Below are positions 1-6,711 of a stretch of 21,795 bases of DNA, piece by piece. Each line of letters opens with the position of its first letter. Positions within the stretch are counted from its first letter, which is position 1. The notes beneath the pieces were generated by a model. It was not told the origin of the DNA, ran no database searches, and saw only the letters and a list, made by a program, of their open reading frames with translations. This DNA comes from an uncultured Lachnospiraceae bacterium. GTDB taxonomy: Bacteria; Bacillota; Clostridia; Lachnospirales; Lachnospiraceae. The stretch lies in contig CAKRYR010000027.1 in NCBI GenBank assembly GCA_934432595.1, positions 1 to 21,795 of the forward strand, given 5' to 3'. The position numbers and the translations under genes are program-made.

Positions 1-1
1 A

Positions 2-136
2 GAGTGGAATAATCAAGAGGATGCATTAAAAGGTATCAATGGAACAAGAAATAAACATGGAGAAATAGAATATCCAAATATAGAAGATATACTAAGAGAA
101 AAATGGAGTGTTTCAATAAATGAGCATCACAACTAA
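2..136 (+). CDS. C-terminal tail of an unidentified gene, cut by the window edge
   Basis: A reading frame is open from base 2 to a TAA at 134-136 and encodes 44 residues (starting EWNNQEDALKGINGTRNKHG, ending SINEHHN). The composition (mixed charged and hydrophobic residues, normal AT-rich codon use) looks like a real protein end rather than chance. I do not recognise the family. No domain motif, membrane segment or cysteine is present in the visible part. The short, debris-rich neighbourhood would fit an accessory gene, but that is inference. It could also be a random open frame. Confidence 0.35.
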   Translation, partial: EWNNQEDALKGINGTRNKHGEIEYPNIEDILREKWSVSINEHHN

Positions 137-382
137 GCCTCTCCACCGGCAGCAGTTAAGTGGTGCTTTCCCTGCTCCCGTTTCTTTTTATAATAGGCAT
201 TCAATGGGTTATTATGGAAAGAACAGGTGGGAATCTAAAACTCATAAGAGAATCAGCACACTTGTGTGTAGTTGCAAAACGAAGCGAATGTCCGATTTGT
301 TTCCCTTCAGGAGAAACAATATGATTATAATAATAAATGGAAAAAATGTTGGTACATTTACGAATGAAAGGATTATTGGACA
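137..382. other. GC-richer segment with short overlapping ORFs, no confident gene
   Basis: The first 45 or so bases (137-180) are roughly half G+C by eye, in a window that is otherwise very AT-rich. Two tiny frames run toward the next gene. One is 214-324, 36 codons, containing RESAHLCVVAKRSECPICF with Cys pairs but no ribosome binding site. The other is 321-386, 21 codons, preceded by AGGAGA at 309-314 and overlapping the next start as ATGA. The second could be a leader peptide translationally coupled to the gene at 383. The first may be a relic of a larger Cys-containing protein. The base composition suggests foreign or repeated DNA, or a structured RNA. I cannot decide between these. Confidence 0.3.
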
Positions 383-718
383 ATGATAGAAATTCAAAAT
401 AATAAAATATTGTTAGCTGGAAAAGAATTGCAATTTTATCATAAAATTATTGAGGCTGCAGAATATGAAGGAAAAGTAGTTATCGTGTTTGAAACTGATG
501 AAGATGGCGGATATGATAATGTGTTTTGTTATAGGCAAGATTTACAATTGCTTTGGAGAATAAAACCAGCACCAGTTGATATTGGCGGAACTACTAGAAG
601 TCCGTATGTTGGAGTTGATATAGTAGGAGATAATTGTAGAGCAATTGATTTTTATGGAAGGCGATTTAAGGTTAATCTTGAAAATGGAGAAATAATTTCA
701 AAAGATATAGTTCGATAA
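383..718 (+). CDS. small hypothetical protein, 111 aa, unknown family
   Basis: This encodes a 111-residue soluble protein with no signal peptide, no membrane segment and one Cys. The sequence alternates short hydrophobic strands with glycine/aspartate turns (IEIQNNKILLAGKEL, KVVIVFETDEDGGYDN, then a C-terminal YGRRFKVNLENGEII). This suggests a mostly beta-strand fold. The ATG at 383 overlaps the stop of a 21-codon frame (ATGA) and has AAAGGA at 367-372 with a 10-base spacer. I do not recognise the family. Its size and lone position in a debris-rich patch would suit an immunity-type or orphan accessory protein, but there is no direct evidence for that. It is probably a real gene because codon use matches the neighbours. 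Confidence 0.6.
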   Translation: MIEIQNNKILLAGKELQFYHKIIEAAEYEGKVVIVFETDEDGGYDNVFCYRQDLQLLWRIKPAPVDIGGTTRSPYVGVDIVGDNCRAIDFYGRRFKVNLENGEIISKDIVR

Positions 719-1092
719 TATTTATTTTGGATATACTTTCAGACTTCTAACAACTTACAACTTCTACACGAAAGGGCATTGTGAATTCAATATGTTGATG
801 TAACGCACTCTTAGCAACAGAATATTGCGAAAAAGTATTAATCGTCTGATGGATTTAATTCGGTGCAATGTAAGCGTCAAATCAGTTGAATGAGAAATAT
901 GATGACGAAGTAAAAAAGGTTTGGAACATTATGAAAGACTATATTTAATAATCAAATATGTATTGTTGTATCGATGTAACATTCCGCCATCGACTGAATG
1001 TTACTATATTATTTTAGATAGATGATTCTAGATGTATGGATAAATCTCAGTAAATAGATTTGTATATTTTATTCGCAAAATGCAGAAAAATA
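719..1092. other. gene-poor stretch with gene remnants
   Basis: There is no intact gene here. Two short stretches resemble decayed coding sequence. The frame at 874-948, between two TAA codons, reads NQLNEKYDDEVKKVWNIMKD... and ends at TAA 946-948. An overlapping frame ending at the TGA at 890-892 reads LSNRILRKSINRLMDLIRCN. Neither has a start with a ribosome binding site. They look like fragments of one or two disrupted small genes. Confidence 0.3.
976..1004 (+). terminator. hairpin after gene remnant, possible terminator
   Basis: GTAACATTC (976-984) and GAATGTTAC (996-1004) form a perfect 9-bp stem with an 11-base loop. They lie 27 bases after the stop of the NEKYDDEV remnant. The sequence after it is T-rich (TATATTATTTTA) but lacks a pure T run, so termination is plausible rather than certain. 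Confidence 0.4.
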
Positions 1093-1246
1093 GATAAAAA
1101 AATATATAGTATTCAATGTTAGCTATATTTGTTCACCTTGGAACTTAATAAGCACGAGATATAAATCGAAGTGCGAATTTAGTTCCACTAGGTGCAACAA
1201 CTAAGCGAGAGCGTTAGCAAACATGAATACTATATATTTTTTTATC
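1093..1246. repeat. 154-bp imperfect palindrome, MITE-like
   Basis: The 23 bases at 1093-1115 are the exact reverse complement of 1224-1246. After a one-base bulge, TGTT (1117-1120) pairs with AACA (1220-1223). Inside lies a second set of arms: GTTCACC (1131-1137) faces GGTGCAAC (1191-1198), and GGAACT (1140-1145) faces AGTTCC (1181-1186). GCAC (1152-1155) and GTGC (1171-1174) are innermost. The whole element can fold into one long cruciform or RNA hairpin. It has no coding capacity and no clear target-site duplication. This fits a non-autonomous inverted-repeat element of the MITE type. Whether copies exist elsewhere cannot be seen from one window. Confidence 0.55.
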
Positions 1247-1283
1247 GTAAACTAAATCCTACAAGAATAAAATACACAAATCG

Positions 1284-1343
1284 TCCCTAGAATTAAAATC
1301 CCTAGAATCAAAATCCCTAGAATCAAAATCCTTAGAATAACAA
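1284..1343. repeat. 15-bp tandem array (4 units) after the ABC-F stop
   Basis: There are four head-to-tail 15-bp units: TCCCTAGAATTAAAA (1284), TCCCTAGAATCAAAA (1299), the same again (1314), and a degenerate TCCTTAGAATAACAA (1329). On the minus strand, the array starts one base after the stop codon of the ABC-F gene and reads (TTTTGATTCTAGGGA)n, ending in TTCTAGGGACGATTTG. The same core occurs after other genes in the window (11783, 14551, 21695). Confidence 0.85.
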
Positions 1344-1344
1344 A

Positions 1345-2973
1345 TTAATCCTCTAATGGGTCTAGATTCATGATTTGGCGTTTTCTTGCAAGTTCATCAC
1401 TATCAAGATACTCATCATAAGTAGTGATTTTATCAATAAGACCATTTGGAGTAATCTCAATAATTCTGTTAGCAATAGTCTGAACAAACTGGTGGTCTTG
1501 AGAAGTAAATAAAACAACACCAGGGAACTTAATAACACCGTTATTAAGAGCAGTAATTGACTCCATGTCTAAGTGGTTAGTTGGTTCGTCAAAGATTAAA
1601 ACATTAGAACCAAGAATCATCATCTTAGAAAGCATAACACGAACACGCTCTCCACCTGATAAAACTCTAACACGTTTAACACCGTCGTCACCAGCAAATA
1701 GCATTCTGCCAAGGAAACCACGAATATAAGTAACATCCTTCTCAGGTGAGAAAGGCATTAACCAATCCACTATAGTATCATCGGTATCAAATAACTTAGT
1801 ATTATCTTTAGGAAAATATGATTGAGAAGTTGTAATTCCCCATTTATAATCACCTTCGTCTGGTTCCATCTCGCCTGCTAATATTTTAAATAAAGTAGTA
1901 GTAGCAAGAGTATTAGGACCAACAAAAGCTATTTTATCATCATGTCCAACTATAAATGAAATATTATCTAAAACTTTAACGCCATCAATTGTCTTTGATA
2001 GATTAGTTACTGTAAGAACTTCATTTCCTATTTCACGATTTGGTTTAAAATCAATGTAAGGATACTTCCTACTTGATGGGCGCATAGTGTCTAATTCAAT
2101 TTTTTCTAAGGCACGTTTTCTAGAAGTTGCCTGTTTTGATTTTGATGCATTAGCAGAGAAACGTTGAATAAATTCTTGTAATTCTTTGATTTTCTCTTCT
2201 TTCTTTTTATTAGCTTCTTTCATCTGTTTAATCATCAACTGACTTGATTCAAACCAGAAATCATAGTTACCAGCATATAATTGAATCTTACCATAATCTA
2301 TATCTGCAGTATGAGTACATACTTTATTCAAGAAATAACGGTCATGGGATACTACGATAACCGTATTATCAAAGTTAATTAAGAATTCTTCTAACCAACG
2401 TATAGCATCTAAGTCAAGGTGGTTAGTAGGCTCATCTAGTAAAAGAATATCAGGGTTACCAAATAATGCTTGTGCTAGAAGAACTTTGACTTTTTGACTA
2501 CCATTTAAATCTTTCATCATTGCATAATGCAAATCTGTTTCTATTCCAAGTCCATTAAGAAGAGTAGCAGCATCAGATTCAGCTTCCCAACCATTAAGAG
2601 TGGCAAACTCTCCTTCTAATTCACTAGCTTTGATACCATCTTCTTCAGTAAAATCCTCTTTGGCATAGATAGCATCTTTTTCTTTCATAATGTCATATAG
2701 GCGTTGATTCCCCATAATAACAGTACTTAATACATCAAATTCATCATATTTAAAATGATCTTGTTGTAAAAATGATAATCTTTGTCCAGGAGTAATAATT
2801 ATACTTCCATTTGTTGGTTCAAGATTACCAGATAAAATCTTAAGAAATGTTGATTTACCAGCGCCATTTGCACCGATTAATCCATAACAATTTCCTTCTG
2901 TAAATTTAATATTAACATCTTCAAAAAGAGCCTTTTTTCCAAGACGTAATGTAATGTTACTTGCTTGTATCAT
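1345..2973 (-). CDS. ABC-F family ATPase, YkpA/YbiT-like
   Basis: This 542-residue soluble protein has two ATP-binding cassettes and no membrane segments, as in ABC-F proteins that act on the ribosome. Domain 1 has Walker A GANGAGKS (34-41), signature LNGSQ, Walker B with LLLDEPTNHLD, and H-loop VVSHDRYF. A charged linker (KKKEEKIKELQEFIQRFSAN and following) matches the position of the P-site tRNA-interacting arm. Domain 2 has signature LSGGERVRVML, Walker B VLIFDEPTNHLD and SQDH. However, its Walker A reads GPNTLATTT (352-360), lacking the P-loop lysine and two glycines. The ATG is preceded by AGAAAGGA at about 9 bases. The family is clear, and the YkpA/YbiT subgroup is likely from length and the TTSQSYFPKDN segment. 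The role (translation factor versus antibiotic protection) cannot be told from sequence. Confidence 0.9.
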   Translation of the reverse strand: MIQASNITLRLGKKALFEDVNIKFTEGNCYGLIGANGAGKSTFLKILSGNLEPTNGSIIITPGQRLSFLQQDHFKYDEFDVLSTVIMGNQRLYDIMKEKDAIYAKEDFTEEDGIKASELEGEFATLNGWEAESDAATLLNGLGIETDLHYAMMKDLNGSQKVKVLLAQALFGNPDILLLDEPTNHLDLDAIRWLEEFLINFDNTVIVVSHDRYFLNKVCTHTADIDYGKIQLYAGNYDFWFESSQLMIKQMKEANKKKEEKIKELQEFIQRFSANASKSKQATSRKRALEKIELDTMRPSSRKYPYIDFKPNREIGNEVLTVTNLSKTIDGVKVLDNISFIVGHDDKIAFVGPNTLATTTLFKILAGEMEPDEGDYKWGITTSQSYFPKDNTKLFDTDDTIVDWLMPFSPEKDVTYIRGFLGRMLFAGDDGVKRVRVLSGGERVRVMLSKMMILGSNVLIFDEPTNHLDMESITALNNGVIKFPGVVLFTSQDHQFVQTIANRIIEITPNGLIDKITTYDEYLDSDELARKRQIMNLDPLED

Positions 2974-3238
2974 TTAGCTGCATCCTTTCTAATATTATTT
3001 AAAACTAAAATATCAATTTAACCTTATATAGGTTACCTTATAATTCTATATTTTGCAAGTATTAAATAAAATCTATTGACATTTATGGAAATAATTGTAA
3101 AATATAATATGTGTATACGTATAAGTAATATGATATAATTTTACAAAAAATACGGATATAAAATATATATTTGAAAATATTTATATTAGAGGGAATGAAT
3201 AAAACTGTATATTATACAAAAGAAAAAGTGGAGGAATT
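2974..3238. other. divergent promoter region between ABC-F and chemoreceptor genes
   Basis: This AT-rich divergent gap contains the inverted repeat AACCT-TATAT-AGGTT (3020-3034), which sits where the ABC-F transcript should start and could be an operator. It also contains the 10-bp palindrome TATACGTATA (3114-3123), just after the forward promoter. No small gene is seen. Confidence 0.35.
3076..3103 (+). promoter_or_regulatory. probable sigma-A promoter for the chemoreceptor pair
   Basis: TTGACA (3076-3081), a 16-base spacer and TAAAAT (3098-3103) face the two chemoreceptor genes. A second consensus TATAAT at 3134-3139 has no good -35. No sigma-D (sigma-28) pattern typical of motility genes was seen. 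Confidence 0.5.
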
Positions 3239-4921
3239 ATGAAAGATAGAAAAATCGCTATATCTGTTAGCATTCTATATACTATAAGTATGGCATTAGG
3301 CTTTATATTGCAATGGTATCGTATAGCTAATTATATTGGTATCTGTGCAATTCTATTTATAGTGGGAGTCTTGTATTTGATTTTTATGTTCCAAGTTAAA
3401 GGTGACAATGAAGTATTAAAAAATAGGTCTATATTAATATTTTCTGGTATTACTAAATTATTATTTTTATTTGGTAGTAATTTTGAAAATAGGTTGTTTA
3501 GTGAAGAGGCAATGAATTTACCATATGATCCTTTACTATATGTAGCCTTTGTCCTAGGATGGATTTTAGAAATAATAGATATGGCTATATTCTTTAGAAA
3601 TAAGAAATCAAAGGTGATTCGTTATTATACAATGGTGGTTTTTTTAGTTATATTTTTATTAGGTGTAACGAATATTGACTCATTTTGGGTACTTATGATG
3701 GCTATACCAATATTAACAGCATATAATCAATTCGAAGATATGAGATTAATTGTTATTGGAGGAATAGGAGTCAATATTATTAATTTTGTAGGGGTTATAT
3801 ATCATTTGTATTATTCAAGCAATAAAGATACCACTAATTATTATAGAATTGGTGTTTATTTTGCAGAAGTAATACTAACATTGTTATATACTGCTATTCT
3901 AATTCATACTACATATTTGATTAGAAAATTTAGTCAGAATAAGAGAAACATTATACTTAACGAGCAAAATAGAGTAGAAAACATAATGGAAAATGTTATT
4001 GATTTGGGAAGACAGATTAAAACAAACGCTTTTGATACTAATAATCTAGTCAATGAATTAGATGTATCTATAAAAAATTCATTGGATACGTTAAACATTA
4101 TATCTGATGGCAATATCGAAAATGTTAGGAGAGTTGAAAACCAAACAGAAATGACCATTAATATAATAAATCTTGTAGAAAATGTTCAAAGCGAAGTAGG
4201 TAATGCATTAGATACGACAAAAAGTTCTATGGATGTAGTTAATAAAGGAAGAAAAACTTTTGGTTATTTAAAGAATATATCTTCATTAATTGCTGAGAAT
4301 AATAAGAAAGTAATAAATGTTATGGAGGAATTTGTTGAAAATGCCAGAAAAGTTCGAAAAATAATAAACGGTATAGCGGACATTTCAGAACATACTAACT
4401 TGCTGTCATTAAATGCATCTATAGAAAGTGCAAGAGCAGGTGAGGTTGGAAAGGGATTCTCTGTTGTTGCATTAGAGATTAGAAAATTAGCTGATGAAAC
4501 ATCAGATCTGACAGACACGATTAATAATACTGTTTCGGATTTGGAAGAAAATGCAGTTATATCTCAAAATGTAGTAAATTGTGTAGTTGAGGATATTTCA
4601 AATGAAAATATTATAATTGATGAAACTATGAAAGAGTTTATTAATATTGAAAGAAATATATATAATTTGAGTGAGAATGTTGCTAAGATTTCGGATAGTG
4701 TAGAAAAGGTAGCAACTTTCAATAAGGAAATAGAGTTACATATTAATCAATTAAATGCATCAAGTGAGGAATTTACAGCATGTACATTAGAAGCAGTTTC
4801 TCTATATCAAGATAATAAGAATAGAACGGAACAAACGAGAAAACTTATGGACAAAATGCTTGATGCATCTGAAAAATTAGATTCAGTTTATTATAATAGT
4901 GAATTAAGAGGAATGAAATAA
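3239..4921 (+). CDS. methyl-accepting chemotaxis-type receptor, multi-pass membrane sensor
   Basis: This encodes 560 residues. The N-terminal 225 residues hold about six to eight hydrophobic segments (roughly 7-24, 30-52, 64-80, 98-117, 126-144, 146-163, 169-190, 205-226) with short loops and no large extracellular ligand domain. The rest is a coiled-coil cytoplasmic signalling domain. Its conserved hairpin tip is visible near 381-420 (ISEHTNLLSLNASIESARAG, then GKGFSVVALEIRKLADE), the part that contacts CheA/CheW in this family. No HAMP domain is evident between membrane and coil, and there is no C-terminal CheR-tethering pentapeptide. GGAGG lies 4 bases before the ATG. It overlaps the next, paralogous gene by one base (TAATG). 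The signal sensed is unknown; a multi-pass sensor suggests membrane-embedded or cytoplasmic cues. Confidence 0.85.
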   Translation: MKDRKIAISVSILYTISMALGFILQWYRIANYIGICAILFIVGVLYLIFMFQVKGDNEVLKNRSILIFSGITKLLFLFGSNFENRLFSEEAMNLPYDPLLYVAFVLGWILEIIDMAIFFRNKKSKVIRYYTMVVFLVIFLLGVTNIDSFWVLMMAIPILTAYNQFEDMRLIVIGGIGVNIINFVGVIYHLYYSSNKDTTNYYRIGVYFAEVILTLLYTAILIHTTYLIRKFSQNKRNIILNEQNRVENIMENVIDLGRQIKTNAFDTNNLVNELDVSIKNSLDTLNIISDGNIENVRRVENQTEMTINIINLVENVQSEVGNALDTTKSSMDVVNKGRKTFGYLKNISSLIAENNKKVINVMEEFVENARKVRKIINGIADISEHTNLLSLNASIESARAGEVGKGFSVVALEIRKLADETSDLTDTINNTVSDLEENAVISQNVVNCVVEDISNENIIIDETMKEFINIERNIYNLSENVAKISDSVEKVATFNKEIELHINQLNASSEEFTACTLEAVSLYQDNKNRTEQTRKLMDKMLDASEKLDSVYYNSELRGMK

Positions 4922-6582
4922 TGGTATATAAAAATAAGTGTAATATAATAGTTCATGTTTTAGGTGTAATGAGTATATTAATGATGTTATTGGTGCATTC
5001 AAAAATTTTATCAAATTTGGTATTGTGTATGATTTTTATAGGCTATATGATATTATTTACAATTTGCTTTGGTAAATACGAAATTAATTATAATATAGAA
5101 ATTGCACATAAGAATAAAGTTTTAGTTATGTATGTTACTTTAACAGAGTTATTGATCTTGCTAGGAACATTTATAGAACATATTTTTAAAGGTGTAAGAT
5201 GTGTAGTATTTATTTCTACTGCTTTTCTTGTACTTGTATTATTTCTTATAAATACTACATTATTCTATATGAAAGAAGATAGTAAAAAAATACAATATTA
5301 TACCGTAATAAATTTTTTGAGTTTATATTTAGTATCAGTGTTAACTGTTGAAACATTTTGGGTATTCTTTATACCTTTGCCATTATTAACAGTTTTTACT
5401 ATATATGAAAATAAGAAAATAATTGTTAGTGCATGTATAGCAGTAAATGTTATTAATTTTATAGGCTTAATTAGACAAATGTTAGTAGTATATATGAAGG
5501 AAAGACCACTGTATTTCGCTTTTATTATGGTATGTGAGATATTAATTGTTTTGGCGTACTCTCTTTGTGTATATAGGACATCGACCTTAATAAAAAGAGT
5601 AAATAAGGATAGATTAATTGAAGTAAATAATAAAAGAGAGCAAACTGATAGTTTATCCAATGAAATAATTGATATAGGTAAAATAATTAGGGAAGATGCT
5701 CATATAATTAATGAAACATTTAATGAGCTAAATAGGGCTACAGATAATGCATTGATTATTTTTGATGATATTGTAAACGCTAATGTAACTAATGCTGATA
5801 GTGTGGAAGTCCAACGTGATATGGCAAAAAAAATATTGGATTTAACAGATTGGGTTAGAAAAGAAGTAGATTTAGCGGTAAATGCAACTAAAATATCTAG
5901 TAAAGAGATAGATAGTTGTAATTCATCTATTATAGTATTAAAAGATAAATCTGAGGATATAGTTGAGAATAATAAAAAGGTAGTTTTGACTATTAATAGA
6001 TTTATAGAGAATATAAATAATGTTAAAAAGATTATTGGTGGAATAGCAGAAATATCTAGTCAAACAGATTTATTGGCTTTAAATGCGTCTATAGAAAGCT
6101 CAAGAGCTGGAGAAGAGGGAAAAGGATTTGCTAATGTTGCGGGTGAAGTAAGGACTCTTGCTGAGCAGACGGTTAGCTTGACAGATGAGATAAATAAGTT
6201 AGTTATAGGTTTAGAAAATAATGCGAAAAAGGCAGAAAAAGTTATTAATGAAGTTATTGGATATGTTGAAAAAGAAAATGGTCTAATTGATGAAACAATG
6301 GAGGATTTCGTTGAGATAAAAGATAGCATTGAGAATTTAAGTGGGAATATTATGTCTATTTTAGATAAGGTAGAAGATGTTGTTAAACATAATGAAATAA
6401 TTAAAACTCATACAGATGAGCTAGCAGCATCAAGCAATAATATAATAAAAATATCTAAGGAAACAGTTGTATTAAACGAAAAAAATAAAGAAAAAGTAAA
6501 ACAAACGAAAGAACTTATGGATGGCTTGATTACGTTAGCTGATCAAATGGATGAGTATACAAGCTCAAATGCTTTGAGCTAG
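4921..6582 (+). CDS. second methyl-accepting chemotaxis-type receptor, paralogue of the upstream gene
   Basis: This encodes 553 residues with the same plan as its upstream neighbour: a multi-pass N-terminal membrane region of about 225 residues followed by a cytoplasmic signalling coil. The hairpin tip is near 377-415 (ISSQTDLLALNASIESSRAG, then EEGKGFANVAGEVRTLAEQT). The membrane regions align: ETFWVFFIPLPLLTVF here against DSFWVLMMAIPILTAY there, and INFIGLI against INFVGVI. The pair therefore arose by tandem duplication. Start and upstream stop overlap as TAATG, with AGAGGA 8 bases before the ATG, so translation is coupled and the two proteins are probably made in similar amounts. They may form mixed receptor arrays. 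No HAMP or ligand domain is visible. Confidence 0.85.
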   Translation: MVYKNKCNIIVHVLGVMSILMMLLVHSKILSNLVLCMIFIGYMILFTICFGKYEINYNIEIAHKNKVLVMYVTLTELLILLGTFIEHIFKGVRCVVFISTAFLVLVLFLINTTLFYMKEDSKKIQYYTVINFLSLYLVSVLTVETFWVFFIPLPLLTVFTIYENKKIIVSACIAVNVINFIGLIRQMLVVYMKERPLYFAFIMVCEILIVLAYSLCVYRTSTLIKRVNKDRLIEVNNKREQTDSLSNEIIDIGKIIREDAHIINETFNELNRATDNALIIFDDIVNANVTNADSVEVQRDMAKKILDLTDWVRKEVDLAVNATKISSKEIDSCNSSIIVLKDKSEDIVENNKKVVLTINRFIENINNVKKIIGGIAEISSQTDLLALNASIESSRAGEEGKGFANVAGEVRTLAEQTVSLTDEINKLVIGLENNAKKAEKVINEVIGYVEKENGLIDETMEDFVEIKDSIENLSGNIMSILDKVEDVVKHNEIIKTHTDELAASSNNIIKISKETVVLNEKNKEKVKQTKELMDGLITLADQMDEYTSSNALS

Positions 6583-6588
6583 CTAAAC

Positions 6589-6626
6589 TGTAACAATCAA
6601 GTTTGTTACAATCTGACCATTTTTTC
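6589..6626 (+). terminator. hairpin after chemoreceptor pair (terminator or operator)
   Basis: TGTAACAA (6589-6596) pairs perfectly with TTGTTACA (6603-6610) across a 6-base loop. A T-run follows at 6619-6625, but 8 bases after the stem rather than directly adjoining. It could therefore be a weak terminator or a binding site just upstream of the next promoter. Confidence 0.5.
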
Positions 6627-6637
6627 TAAAAAAATAG

Positions 6638-6666
6638 TTGTTTATATATTTTTTTTAGTGTATAAT
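6638..6666 (+). promoter_or_regulatory. sigma-A promoter for the GH13-like gene
   Basis: TTGTTT (6638-6643), a 17-base spacer and a consensus TATAAT (6661-6666) lie upstream of the GH13-like gene. The -10 box overlaps the upstream in-frame GTG at 6658, so that GTG cannot be the real start. Transcription should begin near 6673. Confidence 0.75.
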
Positions 6667-6711
6667 GTTCATTACGCAAAAAGAAGGAAATTCTATGGAG
6701 AAATTGTAGGT

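Noticed and set aside
1093..1343. CRISPR array
   Set aside because: The repeats are a single large palindrome and contiguous 15-bp tandem units without unique spacers, and there are no cas genes.
5298..5660. 120-codon reverse ORF opposite the second chemoreceptor
   Set aside because: It is antisense to a conserved membrane region, and its hydrophobicity mirrors the sense strand.
6658..6711. Longer N-terminus for the GH13-like protein from GTG 6658
   Set aside because: The GTG overlaps the consensus -10 box TATAAT (6661-6666), so it would not be in the mRNA; ATG 6712 follows a GGAG.
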